From: an uncultured Eubacteriales bacterium
GTDB taxonomy: Bacteria > Bacillota > Clostridia > Oscillospirales > Oscillospiraceae
Direction: 5' to 3'
NCBI GenBank assembly: GCA_900547315.1
Contig: URGI01000007.1
Coordinates: forward strand, 1 to 40,214
DNA: 40,214 nt
Shown here piece by piece: positions 15,795 through 23,151 of the stretch. The position numbers and the translations under genes are program-made. Below the pieces are notes generated by a model. The model ran no database searches and was not told the DNA's origin. It was given only the letters and a program-made list of their open reading frames with translations. The stretch's first letter is position 1. Every line of letters begins with the position of its first letter.

Positions 15795-16454
15795 TTGTTC
15801 TCTCGCGTTTCCCACATCTTTCGGGATATAGACCGCAGAAGCTGGATAATGCTGCTCTCCGGCAGCTTTATCCTCGCTTTCGGGCTTTATAATATCCATT
15901 CGCAGTCCGGCGTCACCGAGGGCGGCGTCCTCGGCCTGATCCTGCTGCTCGACCACTGGTTCGGCCTCTCGCCGTCGATATCCTCACTTGTGATGAACGC
16001 GGCCTGCTATGTGCTCGGGCTGCGCGTCCTCGGCTGGAGCTTCATCGTCCGTTCGGGCGTGGCGAGCCTGTCCTTCTCCGCGTTCTACGCGATACTTGAG
16101 TGCTTCCCGCGGCTCTGGACCGGCATCGCCGAAATGCCGCTGCTCGCGGCGGTGGTCGGCGCGATATTCGTCGGCGGCGGAGTCGGAATATGCGTGCTCG
16201 CGGGCGGCGCCCCCGGCGGGGACGATGCGCTTGCAATGTCCGTGGGGAAGCTGCTGCGCTGCAATGTGCAGTGGGTCTACCTCGCGGCGGACATCGTAGT
16301 CCTGCTCGCGTCGCTGAGCTACATCCCCCTGCGCCGCATCGCCTACTCGCTGCTGACCGTCGTGCTCTCCGGCGCGATAATCGGCCAGCTGCAGCGGATG
16401 TTCATGAAGGATGCACCGGACGCTCCCGCGCCCGCCGAACCGGAGGCGGAATAA
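15795..16454 (+). CDS. YitT/DUF161-type integral membrane protein
   Basis: The 219-residue protein resembles the membrane part of the YitT/YczE family, whose function is not firmly known. There are six or so hydrophobic segments, starting with IMLLSGSFILAFGLYNIHS, and the family motif SGVTEGGVLGLILLLDHWFGLSPS (about 38-61). LAGGAPGGDDALAMSVGKLL follows near residues 136-155. It lacks the cytoplasmic DUF2179 domain seen in longer YitT proteins and ends in an Ala/Pro/Glu tail. The start is a TTG with AGAAAGG about 10 bp upstream; no ATG occurs before the first membrane segment. It may be cotranscribed with prfB. Confidence 0.82.
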   Translation: MFSRVSHIFRDIDRRSWIMLLSGSFILAFGLYNIHSQSGVTEGGVLGLILLLDHWFGLSPSISSLVMNAACYVLGLRVLGWSFIVRSGVASLSFSAFYAILECFPRLWTGIAEMPLLAAVVGAIFVGGGVGICVLAGGAPGGDDALAMSVGKLLRCNVQWVYLAADIVVLLASLSYIPLRRIAYSLLTVVLSGAIIGQLQRMFMKDAPDAPAPAEPEAE

Positions 16455-16460
16455 ATGATC

Positions 16461-16508
16461 ACGAGCCGGCTGTGATGAACGCGCATCACGGCAGGCTCGT
16501 AATATTTT
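16461..16508. terminator. Hairpin terminator after the YitT-type gene
   Basis: A 17-base imperfect stem (16461-16477 pairs with 16484-16500; the ends ACGAGCC and GTGATG pair perfectly) is followed by AATATTTT. It lies 7 bp after the stop codon and can also end the leftward small ORF at 16527-16589. Confidence 0.65.
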
Positions 16509-16526
16509 CACTATCCATGCCGGACC

Positions 16527-16589
16527 TTATCTCCTGCTCGGCCCGGGGTTGTGGTCGCCGAAGATCATGTCGTCGATGTCAGTTTCCAT
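16527..16589 (-). CDS. Possible 20-residue peptide gene
   Basis: A very short open frame (METDIDDMIFGDHNPGPSRR) has a perfect AGGAGG ribosome site 9 bp upstream (complement at 16599-16604). A TATAAT box lies further up (complement within 16625-16632). It is flanked by the terminator hairpin at 16461-16500. The N-terminal half is acidic and the C-terminal half has Gly-Pro-Ser-Arg-Arg. No family is recognised. Expression signals are better than chance would usually give, but coding cannot be proven at this length. It could be a leader or signalling peptide, or a fortuitous frame. Confidence 0.4.
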   Translation of the reverse strand: METDIDDMIFGDHNPGPSRR

Positions 16590-16724
16590 GCTGCGATACC
16601 TCCTGTTGTATAGTCGATATCTATATTATATTCGGGGGCGGCCTGACGTATGACAAAAATCTTCCGGCGGCATGATCCTCACATCATCATATCATAAATT
16701 AACTGTGAATTACTGCAAATTGGC

Positions 16725-16753
16725 TTGAAACTCACAAGCGTTTGAGTTATAAT
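16725..16753 (+). promoter_or_regulatory. Sigma-A promoter for the parvulin gene
   Basis: TTGAAA (16725-16730) and TATAAT (16748-16753) have the ideal 17-bp spacing, 54 bp upstream of the ATG at 16807. Confidence 0.75.
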
Positions 16754-16806
16754 AAAAAAACCTGCGGACAGCAGGCGTAAACGTAACAAAAAAGGATGAC
16801 ATTGCA

Positions 16807-18381
16807 ATGAGCGCATCAACTGAAAAGAAACAGCGTCAGGCAGCCCGCGAAGCAGGCACCGACAAAAAGACTCTCGCTGAACAGGAAGCGGCGAAGAAAA
16901 AGGCCAAGAGCAACCGCCGCTGGACTCTTGGAACGATAGGCGTTATCCTGCTCATCGCCCTTATTCTTTTCCTTAATTCCAGCTTCCTCTACACTCATAC
17001 TACCGCCATCTCCATTGGGGACGCCAGCTACAGCCCCGCAGAGGTGAACTACGTGTATGCCAACAGATACTATAACTGGATCCAGAGCTACGGCAGCTAT
17101 GCCAGCATCTTCGGGCTCGACACCTCCACCGGTATCGCAGGGCTGAAGCAGCAGAAGTGCCCTATGTATGACGACGGGCGCACCTGGCACGACTACTTCA
17201 TGGAAGAGGCACGCAGCGAGCTCAGCCAGATGACCGCGCTGTGCGCATGGGCAGACGCTAACGGCGTCACGCTCACCGACGAGGAGATCGCCGAAGTCGA
17301 TGACAGCATCGCAACTCTAGACAGCAGCGCCCGCGCCGGCGGCTACGCTTCCGGCGACAAGTACTTCTCCGCAAACTACGGCACCGGTGTCACCAGCGCC
17401 ATCGTGCGCGAGATGGCGCTGAAGAGCGCGCTCGCCAACAAGGCGTCCAGCGAATACGCGGCCTCCCTCGAATACACCGACGCGGAGCTTGAGGAGCACT
17501 ACCAGAGCCTCGACGGCGCACAGGACAAGTTCTCCTTCAGCTACTATCTTGTGAATGCCGAGAAGGTCGAGAGCACTGACGCCGACGGCAACACCAGCTC
17601 CGCCGTCACCGAGGAAACCACCGCCGCCGCGAAGGATGCGGCCGACGATATTCTCACCGCATACACCGCGCTGAAGAAGTCGAATCCCGATGACGATAAC
17701 TATACCGCAATGCTCAACAGCGCCGTCGCACAGGTCGCTCCCACCACGGAAGCTACCGAGCGCAGCAACATCACCGGCGGCAACCTCGGCGACTATAAGG
17801 AATGGCTCATGGAGAGCGGCCGCAAGGCCGGCGACGCCACGGTCGTTGACAAGGCGGACGGCAGCGGCAGCTACGTCGTCGTGTTCCTTGACCGCAGCGA
17901 TAACCACTATCCCGTCGCGCAGGTGCGCCACATCCTGATAAAGGCCGTTGCCGATTCTGACGGCAGCTACACCGACAAGGCCAAGGAGATCGCAAAGAAC
18001 CGCGCCGAGGAGATCCTCGCCGAGTTCAATGCGGGCGACAAGACCGAGGACAGCTTCGCTGAGCTTGCCAAGGATTACTCCGAGGACACCGGCTCCGCAG
18101 AGAACGGCGGCCTGTATGACACCGTTTACAAGGGAGCGACTGTCGAGGAGTTCGACAAGTTCTGCTTCGAGGGTCACAAGAAGGGCGACACCGCCATTGT
18201 CTACGGTGAGTCCAGCAGCTACGCAGGCTACCACGTCATGTACTACGTCGGCGAAGGCGACCTGTACAGCAACCTGCTTGCGAAGAACGACCTCGTGAAC
18301 ACCACCGTCAGCCAGTGGGTGGAGGATCAGGTCAATGCCCTGACCGTCACGACCGGCTGGTGGCTGCGCATCGCGGGCTGA
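16807..18381 (+). CDS. Membrane-anchored PpiC/parvulin-type peptidyl-prolyl isomerase (PrsA/SurA-like)
   Basis: This is a probable extracytoplasmic foldase of 524 residues. A highly charged cytoplasmic N-terminus (to about 37, rich in Lys, Ala and Glu) is followed by one membrane anchor (TIGVILLIALILFLNSSFL). A SurA_N-like helical region with SYSPAEVNYVYANRYYNW comes next, then a long Ala/Thr/Asp-rich middle. The parvulin domain is at about 370-490: VRHILIKA, FAELAKDYSEDTGSAENGGLYD and YAGYHVMYYVG. Unlike PrsA it lacks a lipobox and is anchored by a helix. It has its own promoter and terminator, and is therefore probably monocistronic. Substrates are unknown. Confidence 0.9.
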   Translation: MSASTEKKQRQAAREAGTDKKTLAEQEAAKKKAKSNRRWTLGTIGVILLIALILFLNSSFLYTHTTAISIGDASYSPAEVNYVYANRYYNWIQSYGSYASIFGLDTSTGIAGLKQQKCPMYDDGRTWHDYFMEEARSELSQMTALCAWADANGVTLTDEEIAEVDDSIATLDSSARAGGYASGDKYFSANYGTGVTSAIVREMALKSALANKASSEYAASLEYTDAELEEHYQSLDGAQDKFSFSYYLVNAEKVESTDADGNTSSAVTEETTAAAKDAADDILTAYTALKKSNPDDDNYTAMLNSAVAQVAPTTEATERSNITGGNLGDYKEWLMESGRKAGDATVVDKADGSGSYVVVFLDRSDNHYPVAQVRHILIKAVADSDGSYTDKAKEIAKNRAEEILAEFNAGDKTEDSFAELAKDYSEDTGSAENGGLYDTVYKGATVEEFDKFCFEGHKKGDTAIVYGESSSYAGYHVMYYVGEGDLYSNLLAKNDLVNTTVSQWVEDQVNALTVTTGWWLRIAG

Positions 18382-18397
18382 TAAATCCGTATTTATT

Positions 18398-18428
18398 AAC
18401 AGGTGAGGGGCGACTCTCACCTGTTTTC
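18398..18428 (+). terminator. Terminator after the parvulin gene
   Basis: A perfect 10-bp stem AACAGGTGAG (18398-18407) with its complement at 18416-18425 ends in TTTTC, 17 bp after the stop codon. Confidence 0.8.
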
Positions 18429-18451
18429 ATGTTTCTGCAAAGGAGAATTTT

Positions 18452-19159
18452 ATGGACGAACGTACCCTCAGGGCACGGATGCTGTTGGGCGAGAGCGCGA
18501 TGGACAGGCTGCGGAATAGCCACGTCGCGGTGTTTGGCCTCGGCGGCGTCGGGTCGTGGTGCGCGGAAGCGCTTGCTCGCTCCGGCGTCGGGCGGATGAC
18601 CCTTGTCGATCAGGACACCGTGAGCGTGAGCAATATAAACCGCCAGCTCTGCGCGCTGGAATCCACCGTCGGCATGCCGAAGGCGGAGGTCGTGGCGCGG
18701 CGGCTGCGGGATATAAACCCGCAAATCGAGATAAACTGCATTGCGGGGCGTTATGAGGCGGCCGACCGCGAGCGCTTCATCGCCGATTACGACTACGTGG
18801 TCGATGCGATCGACATCGTCAGCTGCAAGCTCGACCTGATAATCACCTGCCTTGAGCGCGGCATCCCGATAATTTCCGCGCTCGGCACCGGCAATAAGCG
18901 CGACGCGGGGCTGCTGCGAATCGACGATATCTCCAAGACCTCGAACTGCGCGCTTGCGCGCGTGATGCGCAAGGAACTGCGCGCCCGCGGCGTGAAGCAC
19001 CATCAGGTCGTGTTCAGTCCGGAGCTGCCGATGGAGCCGGAGCAGCTTGAGGCGCCGCCTCCGGGGCGCCGCAGCGTCCCCGGCTCGCTGGTCTGGGTTC
19101 CGGCGTCGGCCGGACTGCTGCTGTGCCAGCACGTCGTGACCGAACTGATAAAGGACTGA
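18452..19159 (+). CDS. tcdA: tRNA threonylcarbamoyladenosine dehydratase (ThiF/HesA family)
   Basis: TcdA (YgdL/CsdL) uses ATP to cyclise the t6A modification at tRNA position 37 to ct6A. The 235-residue protein has the E1-like fold: VAVFGLGGVGSWCAEALARSGVG with the nucleotide-binding glycines (about 25-47), LVDQDTVSVSNINRQLCA, and VVDAIDIVSCKLDLI. ISALGTGNKRDA and ISKTSNCALARVMRKELRARGV are typical of the TcdA branch rather than of ThiF or MoeB. It has no zinc-binding CxxC pair, as expected for TcdA. The ribosome site is AAAGGAG. The gene lies between two terminators, so it is probably monocistronic. Confidence 0.92.
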   Translation: MDERTLRARMLLGESAMDRLRNSHVAVFGLGGVGSWCAEALARSGVGRMTLVDQDTVSVSNINRQLCALESTVGMPKAEVVARRLRDINPQIEINCIAGRYEAADRERFIADYDYVVDAIDIVSCKLDLIITCLERGIPIISALGTGNKRDAGLLRIDDISKTSNCALARVMRKELRARGVKHHQVVFSPELPMEPEQLEAPPPGRRSVPGSLVWVPASAGLLLCQHVVTELIKD

Positions 19160-19195
19160 AAATAACCGTCAAGAGCTTCTTGACGGTTATTTTAA
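19160..19195. terminator. Terminator between tcdA and the convergent YhhN gene
   Basis: A perfect 15-bp stem AAATAACCGTCAAGA (19160-19174) with its complement at 19178-19192 is followed by TTAA. A-rich and T-rich flanks allow action in both directions. Confidence 0.85.
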
Positions 19196-19225
19196 TAGCC
19201 AGTATAATGGAAATATGTAACTGTG

Positions 19226-19924
19226 TTACACGAACGCGAGAGACCATGCTATGCAGATCTGCGCGAGATAATACGTTGCGTGGACGCCGATGTTCAGGCC
19301 GAAATGCTTATCCGGCCCGAAGGAATACGCGCTGAGAATACTGTCGCTGATCGGGAACATCACCCCGCCCACCGCGAACAGCAGCGTCGCTGCACCGACA
19401 GAAACCGTGGCCGCGCTTATCGACACCGCACCCATGGCGACGACCATCGCCATATACACGCTGCCGAAAACCATCAGCCGTCCGGCGTCGGTCTTCTTGC
19501 TCTTGACGTAGGTCGCCGCGGCGGCAAGCCCGACGATGCCCACCGTCAGTACGACAGGGAAGGACACGCTGTATTTCGTGAGCATGGCGTAGATGTACAG
19601 CCAGTGCCCCACCGCGAAGGACAGCGCGCCGCTCACAAAGAAACGGTCATGCTGCGCGGGGCGGATAAAGCGGATCGCGAGCAGCAGATCGCCCAGCACC
19701 CCGAAGGCAAGACCGGCCGCGACCAGCCACGCGAAGCGCTTGTCACCGCTCATGCCGGCGGCGAACAGCACGCCGATCATCAGAAAGCACAGTCCGGCGG
19801 CGGTTTTCAGTATTGCGGCGCGGTCATATGTTTTCTCGCGGAAGGCTTTCATGAAGTACACGGCGATGAGCGCGCAGGCTGCGGTCAGCGCGGCACAGGC
19901 TATGAACAGTCCTGTCTCCATCAA
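19226..19924 (-). CDS. YhhN/TMEM86-family membrane protein (possible lysoplasmalogenase)
   Basis: The 232-residue protein has about eight hydrophobic segments and the conserved polar motifs of the YhhN family. These are GLAFGVLGDLLLAIRF (about 74-89), DRFFVSGALSFAVGHWLYIYA (about 95-115) and GGVMFPISDSILSAYSF near 190. Animal TMEM86 proteins of this family hydrolyse the vinyl-ether bond of lysoplasmalogens. Plasmalogens occur in many anaerobic Clostridia, so the same role is possible, but bacterial members are mostly uncharacterised. It is convergent with tcdA and divergent from the DUF4349 gene. Confidence 0.83.
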   Translation of the reverse strand: MMETGLFIACAALTAACALIAVYFMKAFREKTYDRAAILKTAAGLCFLMIGVLFAAGMSGDKRFAWLVAAGLAFGVLGDLLLAIRFIRPAQHDRFFVSGALSFAVGHWLYIYAMLTKYSVSFPVVLTVGIVGLAAAATYVKSKKTDAGRLMVFGSVYMAMVVAMGAVSISAATVSVGAATLLFAVGGVMFPISDSILSAYSFGPDKHFGLNIGVHATYYLAQICIAWSLAFV

Positions 19925-20113
19925 TCACTTTCCTTTCATTTTTATATCTCCCAAAAGCTGAGGCCATTATATCAAAATCTTAACATCCTGTAAACGAAAA
20001 TCGTGGAATCTGTACAAATATTAAGAATTTGCAAAACAAGCGGAACATAATTCCGCACAAATGCGTCATACCGACAGAGGACAACGAAAAATTAAAAAAT
20101 GGAGGTACACAAA

Positions 20114-21088
20114 ATGAAAAAGCTGATATCCTTTCTCCTCGCGGCACTGATGATCTTCTCGCTCTGCGCCTGCGGGAGCAGCAGCAACAGCGCTTCCGAC
20201 AGCAAGCAGGAAGCGTCCACCCCGATGGAGTCGGCGGCAAACGACGACATTGCGTACGACGAAGAGGCCGATTACGGCGGCCTTGCCGCGGAAGAGGGCG
20301 GCCTATCCGCCGACGGCACCGGCGAGAGCAGCGGCGATATCAACCCCGACAAGATAATCTATTCCGCCGATGCGACGCTTGAGACCACAGATTTTGACAC
20401 AGCCGTCGAAAAGCTCGGCGCGCTCATCAAGCAGTACGGCGGCTTCATCGAGTCGAGCAGCGTGCGCGGCGTGAATATCTATAATCGCGGGAGCTACGGC
20501 CGCCGCAGCGCGGACTATACCGTCCGCATCCCCAGCAAAAATTTCAGCACGCTGATGAATGAGCTGCCCGGCATCGGCAACGTCCCCTATACCCACACCT
20601 ATACCGAGAATATAACCGCGCAGTATTACGACGCGCAGGCGCGACTGACCGCGTATGAGACGCAGGAGCAGAGTCTGCTCGCCATGCTCGAAAAGGCCGA
20701 GACCGTTGAGGACATAATAAACATCGAGGATAAGCTGACCGACGTGCGCTATAATATCGACTCCGTGAAATCACGGCTCACGAACTGGGATCGCCAGGTG
20801 AGCTACAGCACCGTCAACCTCAGCGTCGAGGAGGTAGTCGAGTATTCGCCGGAGGCGAAGATAAGCTACGGCGAGCGGCTGTGGCTGTCGCTCAAAAACG
20901 GGCTGCAATCCGTCGGCGACTTCTTCTCCGATTTCCTTGTCTGGCTTGTCGGCGCGCTGCCCGCACTCGTGATTCTGGCGGTGCTGATCATCGTGCTGCT
21001 GCCGCTGCTGCGTAAATGGAATCGCCGCAGCCGCGAAAAACGCGCCGCGCGCAAGGCCGCGAAGACCGAAAAGTCCGGAGAAAACTGA
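20114..21088 (+). CDS. DUF4349 lipoprotein with C-terminal membrane anchor
   Basis: The 324-residue protein starts with a lipoprotein signal (MKKLISFLLAALMIFSLCAC, lipobox cysteine at about 20). An acidic, low-complexity linker (about 21-80) follows. The DUF4349 domain (about 83-255) has ATLETTDFDTAVEKLGALIKQYGGFIESS, DYTVRIPSKNFSTLMNELPG and DVRYNIDSVKSRLTNWDRQVSYSTVNLSVEE. A hydrophobic helix near 275-297 precedes an Arg/Lys-rich tail. The start at 20114 is preferred because the GGAGG ribosome site (20101-20105) overlaps an earlier in-frame ATG at 20099, and because the signal peptide begins there. The role of DUF4349 is unknown; a coiled-coil surface protein is plausible. Confidence 0.88.
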   Translation: MKKLISFLLAALMIFSLCACGSSSNSASDSKQEASTPMESAANDDIAYDEEADYGGLAAEEGGLSADGTGESSGDINPDKIIYSADATLETTDFDTAVEKLGALIKQYGGFIESSSVRGVNIYNRGSYGRRSADYTVRIPSKNFSTLMNELPGIGNVPYTHTYTENITAQYYDAQARLTAYETQEQSLLAMLEKAETVEDIINIEDKLTDVRYNIDSVKSRLTNWDRQVSYSTVNLSVEEVVEYSPEAKISYGERLWLSLKNGLQSVGDFFSDFLVWLVGALPALVILAVLIIVLLPLLRKWNRRSREKRAARKAAKTEKSGEN

Positions 21089-21117
21089 GGACCGGAAAAG
21101 CTGTGTATTTTGCCATC

Positions 21118-21146
21118 TTGACCTTTTGGGTAAAAAGCAATAGAAT
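21118..21146 (+). promoter_or_regulatory. Predicted promoter for psuG
   Basis: TTGACC (21118-21123) and TAGAAT (21141-21146) are separated by 17 bp, 36 bp before the psuG start. Confidence 0.6.
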
Positions 21147-21182
21147 GGAAACAGCAAAAATCAAAGGAGTGTTAGTATAAAA

Positions 21183-22097
21183 ATGCTTAATAAGTATCTT
21201 GACGTAGCACCTGAGGTTCAGGAAGCGCTGGATGCCGGCAAGCCCGTCGTCGCGCTGGAGAGCACCATCATTTCCCACGGTATGCCTTACCCGAAGAATG
21301 TTGAGACCGCTATGCTCGTCGAAAAGACCATACGTGAAAACGGCGCAGTCCCCGCGACCATCGCCGTTATCGGCGGCCGCCTCAAGGCGGGACTCTCCTA
21401 TGAGGAAATAGAGCACCTCGGTAAGGCCGGACACGATGTCGCCAAGGCCAGCCGCCGCGACCTGCCCGCGCTCGTCGCACGCGGAGTTGACGGCGCTACC
21501 ACCGTCACTACCACCATGATAATCGCCCACATGGCCGGCATCAAGATCTTCGCCACCGGCGGCATCGGCGGCGTACACCGCGGCGCCGAGACCACGATGG
21601 ACATTTCCGCCGACCTTGAGGAGCTGGCTCAGACCCCTGTTATGGTCGTCTGCGCTGGCGCGAAGTCGATCCTCGACCTCGGCCTGACGCTTGAGTATCT
21701 GGAGACCAAGGGCGTCCCCGTCATCGGCTACGGCACCGGCGAACTGCCCGCGTTCTACACCCGCAAGAGCGGCTTCAGCGTAGATTACCGCGTTGACAGC
21801 CCTGAGGAGCTGGCCGAGATGTTCCGCGCCCAGCGCGGCCTTGAGTTCAAGGGCGGCATGCTCGTCACGAACCCCATCCCCGAGGAGTACTCGATGGATA
21901 AGGAAGTCATCGACAAGGCCATCGAGCAGGCTCTGGCCGAGTGCAAGGCGCAGGGCGTCCACGGCAAGGAGACCACGCCGTTCCTGCTCGCCCGCGTCGT
22001 TGAGCTGACCGGCGGCGACAGCCTTGAGAGCAACATCCAGCTCGTGCTGAACAATGCCCGCCTCGCGGCCCGCACCGCCTGCGCGCTCGCAAAGTAA
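21183..22097 (+). CDS. psuG: Pseudouridine-5'-phosphate glycosidase
   Basis: PsuG reversibly cleaves pseudouridine 5'-phosphate to uracil and ribose 5-phosphate, allowing salvage of RNA-derived pseudouridine. The 304-residue protein is of normal length with clear family motifs: KPVVALESTIISHGMPYPKN (about 20-39), ATIAVIGGRLKAGL, VAKASRRDLP, GATTVTTTMIIAHMAGIKIFATGGIGGVHRGAE and GLTLEYLETKGVPVIGYGT. A strong AAAGGAG site lies upstream. It has its own promoter and terminator and is not next to a kinase. The probable partner kinase is at 7197-8096. Confidence 0.96.
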   Translation: MLNKYLDVAPEVQEALDAGKPVVALESTIISHGMPYPKNVETAMLVEKTIRENGAVPATIAVIGGRLKAGLSYEEIEHLGKAGHDVAKASRRDLPALVARGVDGATTVTTTMIIAHMAGIKIFATGGIGGVHRGAETTMDISADLEELAQTPVMVVCAGAKSILDLGLTLEYLETKGVPVIGYGTGELPAFYTRKSGFSVDYRVDSPEELAEMFRAQRGLEFKGGMLVTNPIPEEYSMDKEVIDKAIEQALAECKAQGVHGKETTPFLLARVVELTGGDSLESNIQLVLNNARLAARTACALAK

Positions 22098-22111
22098 GCT
22101 TCAAGCCAAAT

Positions 22112-22148
22112 AAAAATGACCGTAGGATTGATCCTACGGTCATTTTTT
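22112..22148. terminator. Terminator between psuG and the AraC-type regulator
   Basis: A 17-bp perfect stem AAAAATGACCGTAGGAT (22112-22128) with its complement (22131-22147) has A-rich and T-rich ends. It is suitable for bidirectional termination between the convergent genes. Confidence 0.85.
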
Positions 22149-22174
22149 ACTTTTCCCAAGTGGAAAGCTGCACA

Positions 22175-23017
22175 CTATTTTTTCAGCTTTCCGGGGCTCA
22201 TGCCGAAGCTCTCGCGGAAGGCGCGGTGAAACGCGGAATAGTCCGTGAATCCGCTGTCGGCTGCCGCCTTGGCTGCGGGCGTGCCCTCGCGGATGAGCCG
22301 CGCCGCGTTCACCAGCCGCTTCTGCCGCACGTATGTGTGCACGGTCACGCCGGTCTGCGCCTTAAAAAGCCGCATAAAGTGATACTTGCTCAGAAAAACG
22401 CGCTCGGCCAGAACATCAACGCTCAGCTCTCCGCATAAATTTTCATTGATGTACGACATGACCTGCGCAATCTTCGGGTCGTAGTGCGCTTCGGACTGCG
22501 CGGCGGCGTCGCCATTGTCGGCCATGCGGCGGATGCGGATGAGCAGCTGCATTATCAGCGTATCGCGCAGCGCCTGCGCGCCCGCACCGTTGTCCGCCTC
22601 GCACTGCTCATAGTCGCGCAGGCAGCGTTTCAGCTCCTCGCGCTCAGCCTCAGTCGGCGTCAGCAGATGCCGCCCCAGCCGGTCGGCGGCGTCGAAGCTG
22701 TCCATGATGCCCATGTCGGGGAAGATGCGCTCGAAATACTTCCGGTCGAGATAAATTATCACGCGGTCGTACGGCTCACTCTTGTCGATCAGCGCCTTGT
22801 GTATCGTGTGGTGCTTCACCAGCAGCAGCGACCACGGCTCCAGCGCGTATACCTCGCTCTCGACGAAATAGTCCACACGTCCGGACAGCAGCAGCACGAT
22901 CTTGTCGAACTCATGGAAGTGAAAGTCGCGCTCCTGCCCCGCAGTGTCGCGCAGGTGGAAATAATGATAGTTCTCGCGCAGATATCCCTCGCGCGCAAAA
23001 GCGGTGTTTTTTGCCAT
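22175..23017 (-). CDS. AraC-family transcriptional regulator
   Basis: The 280-residue protein has an N-terminal cupin-like sensing domain (DFHFHEFDKIVLLLSGRVDYFVE, EPWSLLLVKHHTIHKALI) and a C-terminal double helix-turn-helix. The first helix pair is VDVLAERVFLSKYHFMRLFKAQTGVTVHTYVRQKRL (about 198-233). The second is AAKAAADSGFTDYSAFHRAFRESFGMSPGKLKK at the very end. It is divergent from the dicarboxylate/amino-acid symporter gene with 134 bp between, so that gene is the likely target. The ligand is unknown. Confidence 0.93.
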   Translation of the reverse strand: MAKNTAFAREGYLRENYHYFHLRDTAGQERDFHFHEFDKIVLLLSGRVDYFVESEVYALEPWSLLLVKHHTIHKALIDKSEPYDRVIIYLDRKYFERIFPDMGIMDSFDAADRLGRHLLTPTEAEREELKRCLRDYEQCEADNGAGAQALRDTLIMQLLIRIRRMADNGDAAAQSEAHYDPKIAQVMSYINENLCGELSVDVLAERVFLSKYHFMRLFKAQTGVTVHTYVRQKRLVNAARLIREGTPAAKAAADSGFTDYSAFHRAFRESFGMSPGKLKK

Positions 23018-23061
23018 GCTTCGCCTCCGGCAGTCAGTCTAGGTTGAGTATACAGCATTTT

Positions 23062-23110
23062 TTGCAATGTTTCAAGCAACCTGAACAATTTACATTGCAG
23101 AATTTCGCAA
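23062..23110. promoter_or_regulatory. Paired dyads in the divergent araC-type/symporter spacer (possible operators)
   Basis: Two imperfect palindromes share the ends TTGC and GCAA: one at 23062-23079 (18 bp) and one at 23095-23110 (16 bp, TTGC-GAA-TTC-GCAA pattern). The second lies exactly between the -35 and -10 boxes of the symporter promoter. This arrangement suits an AraC-type regulator, but binding is inferred. Confidence 0.35.
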
Positions 23111-23116
23111 TATAAT
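23089..23116 (+). promoter_or_regulatory. Predicted promoter for the symporter
   Basis: TTTACA (23089-23094) and TATAAT (23111-23116) are separated by 16 bp, 36 bp before the start codon. The spacer holds one of the two dyads. Confidence 0.5.
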
Positions 23117-23151
23117 AATAGCATAATCTCGTTTAAAAAGGAGAACCTATC

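Noticed and set aside
20099..20113. Upstream ATG starts that overlap ribosome sites (also at 31560 and 35991)
   Set aside because: At 20099 and 31560 the first ATG is part of ATGGAGG, which is the ribosome site for the second ATG. At 35991 the first ATG has no ribosome site of its own and GGGAG precedes the second. Signal peptides or conserved domains begin at the second ATG in each case.
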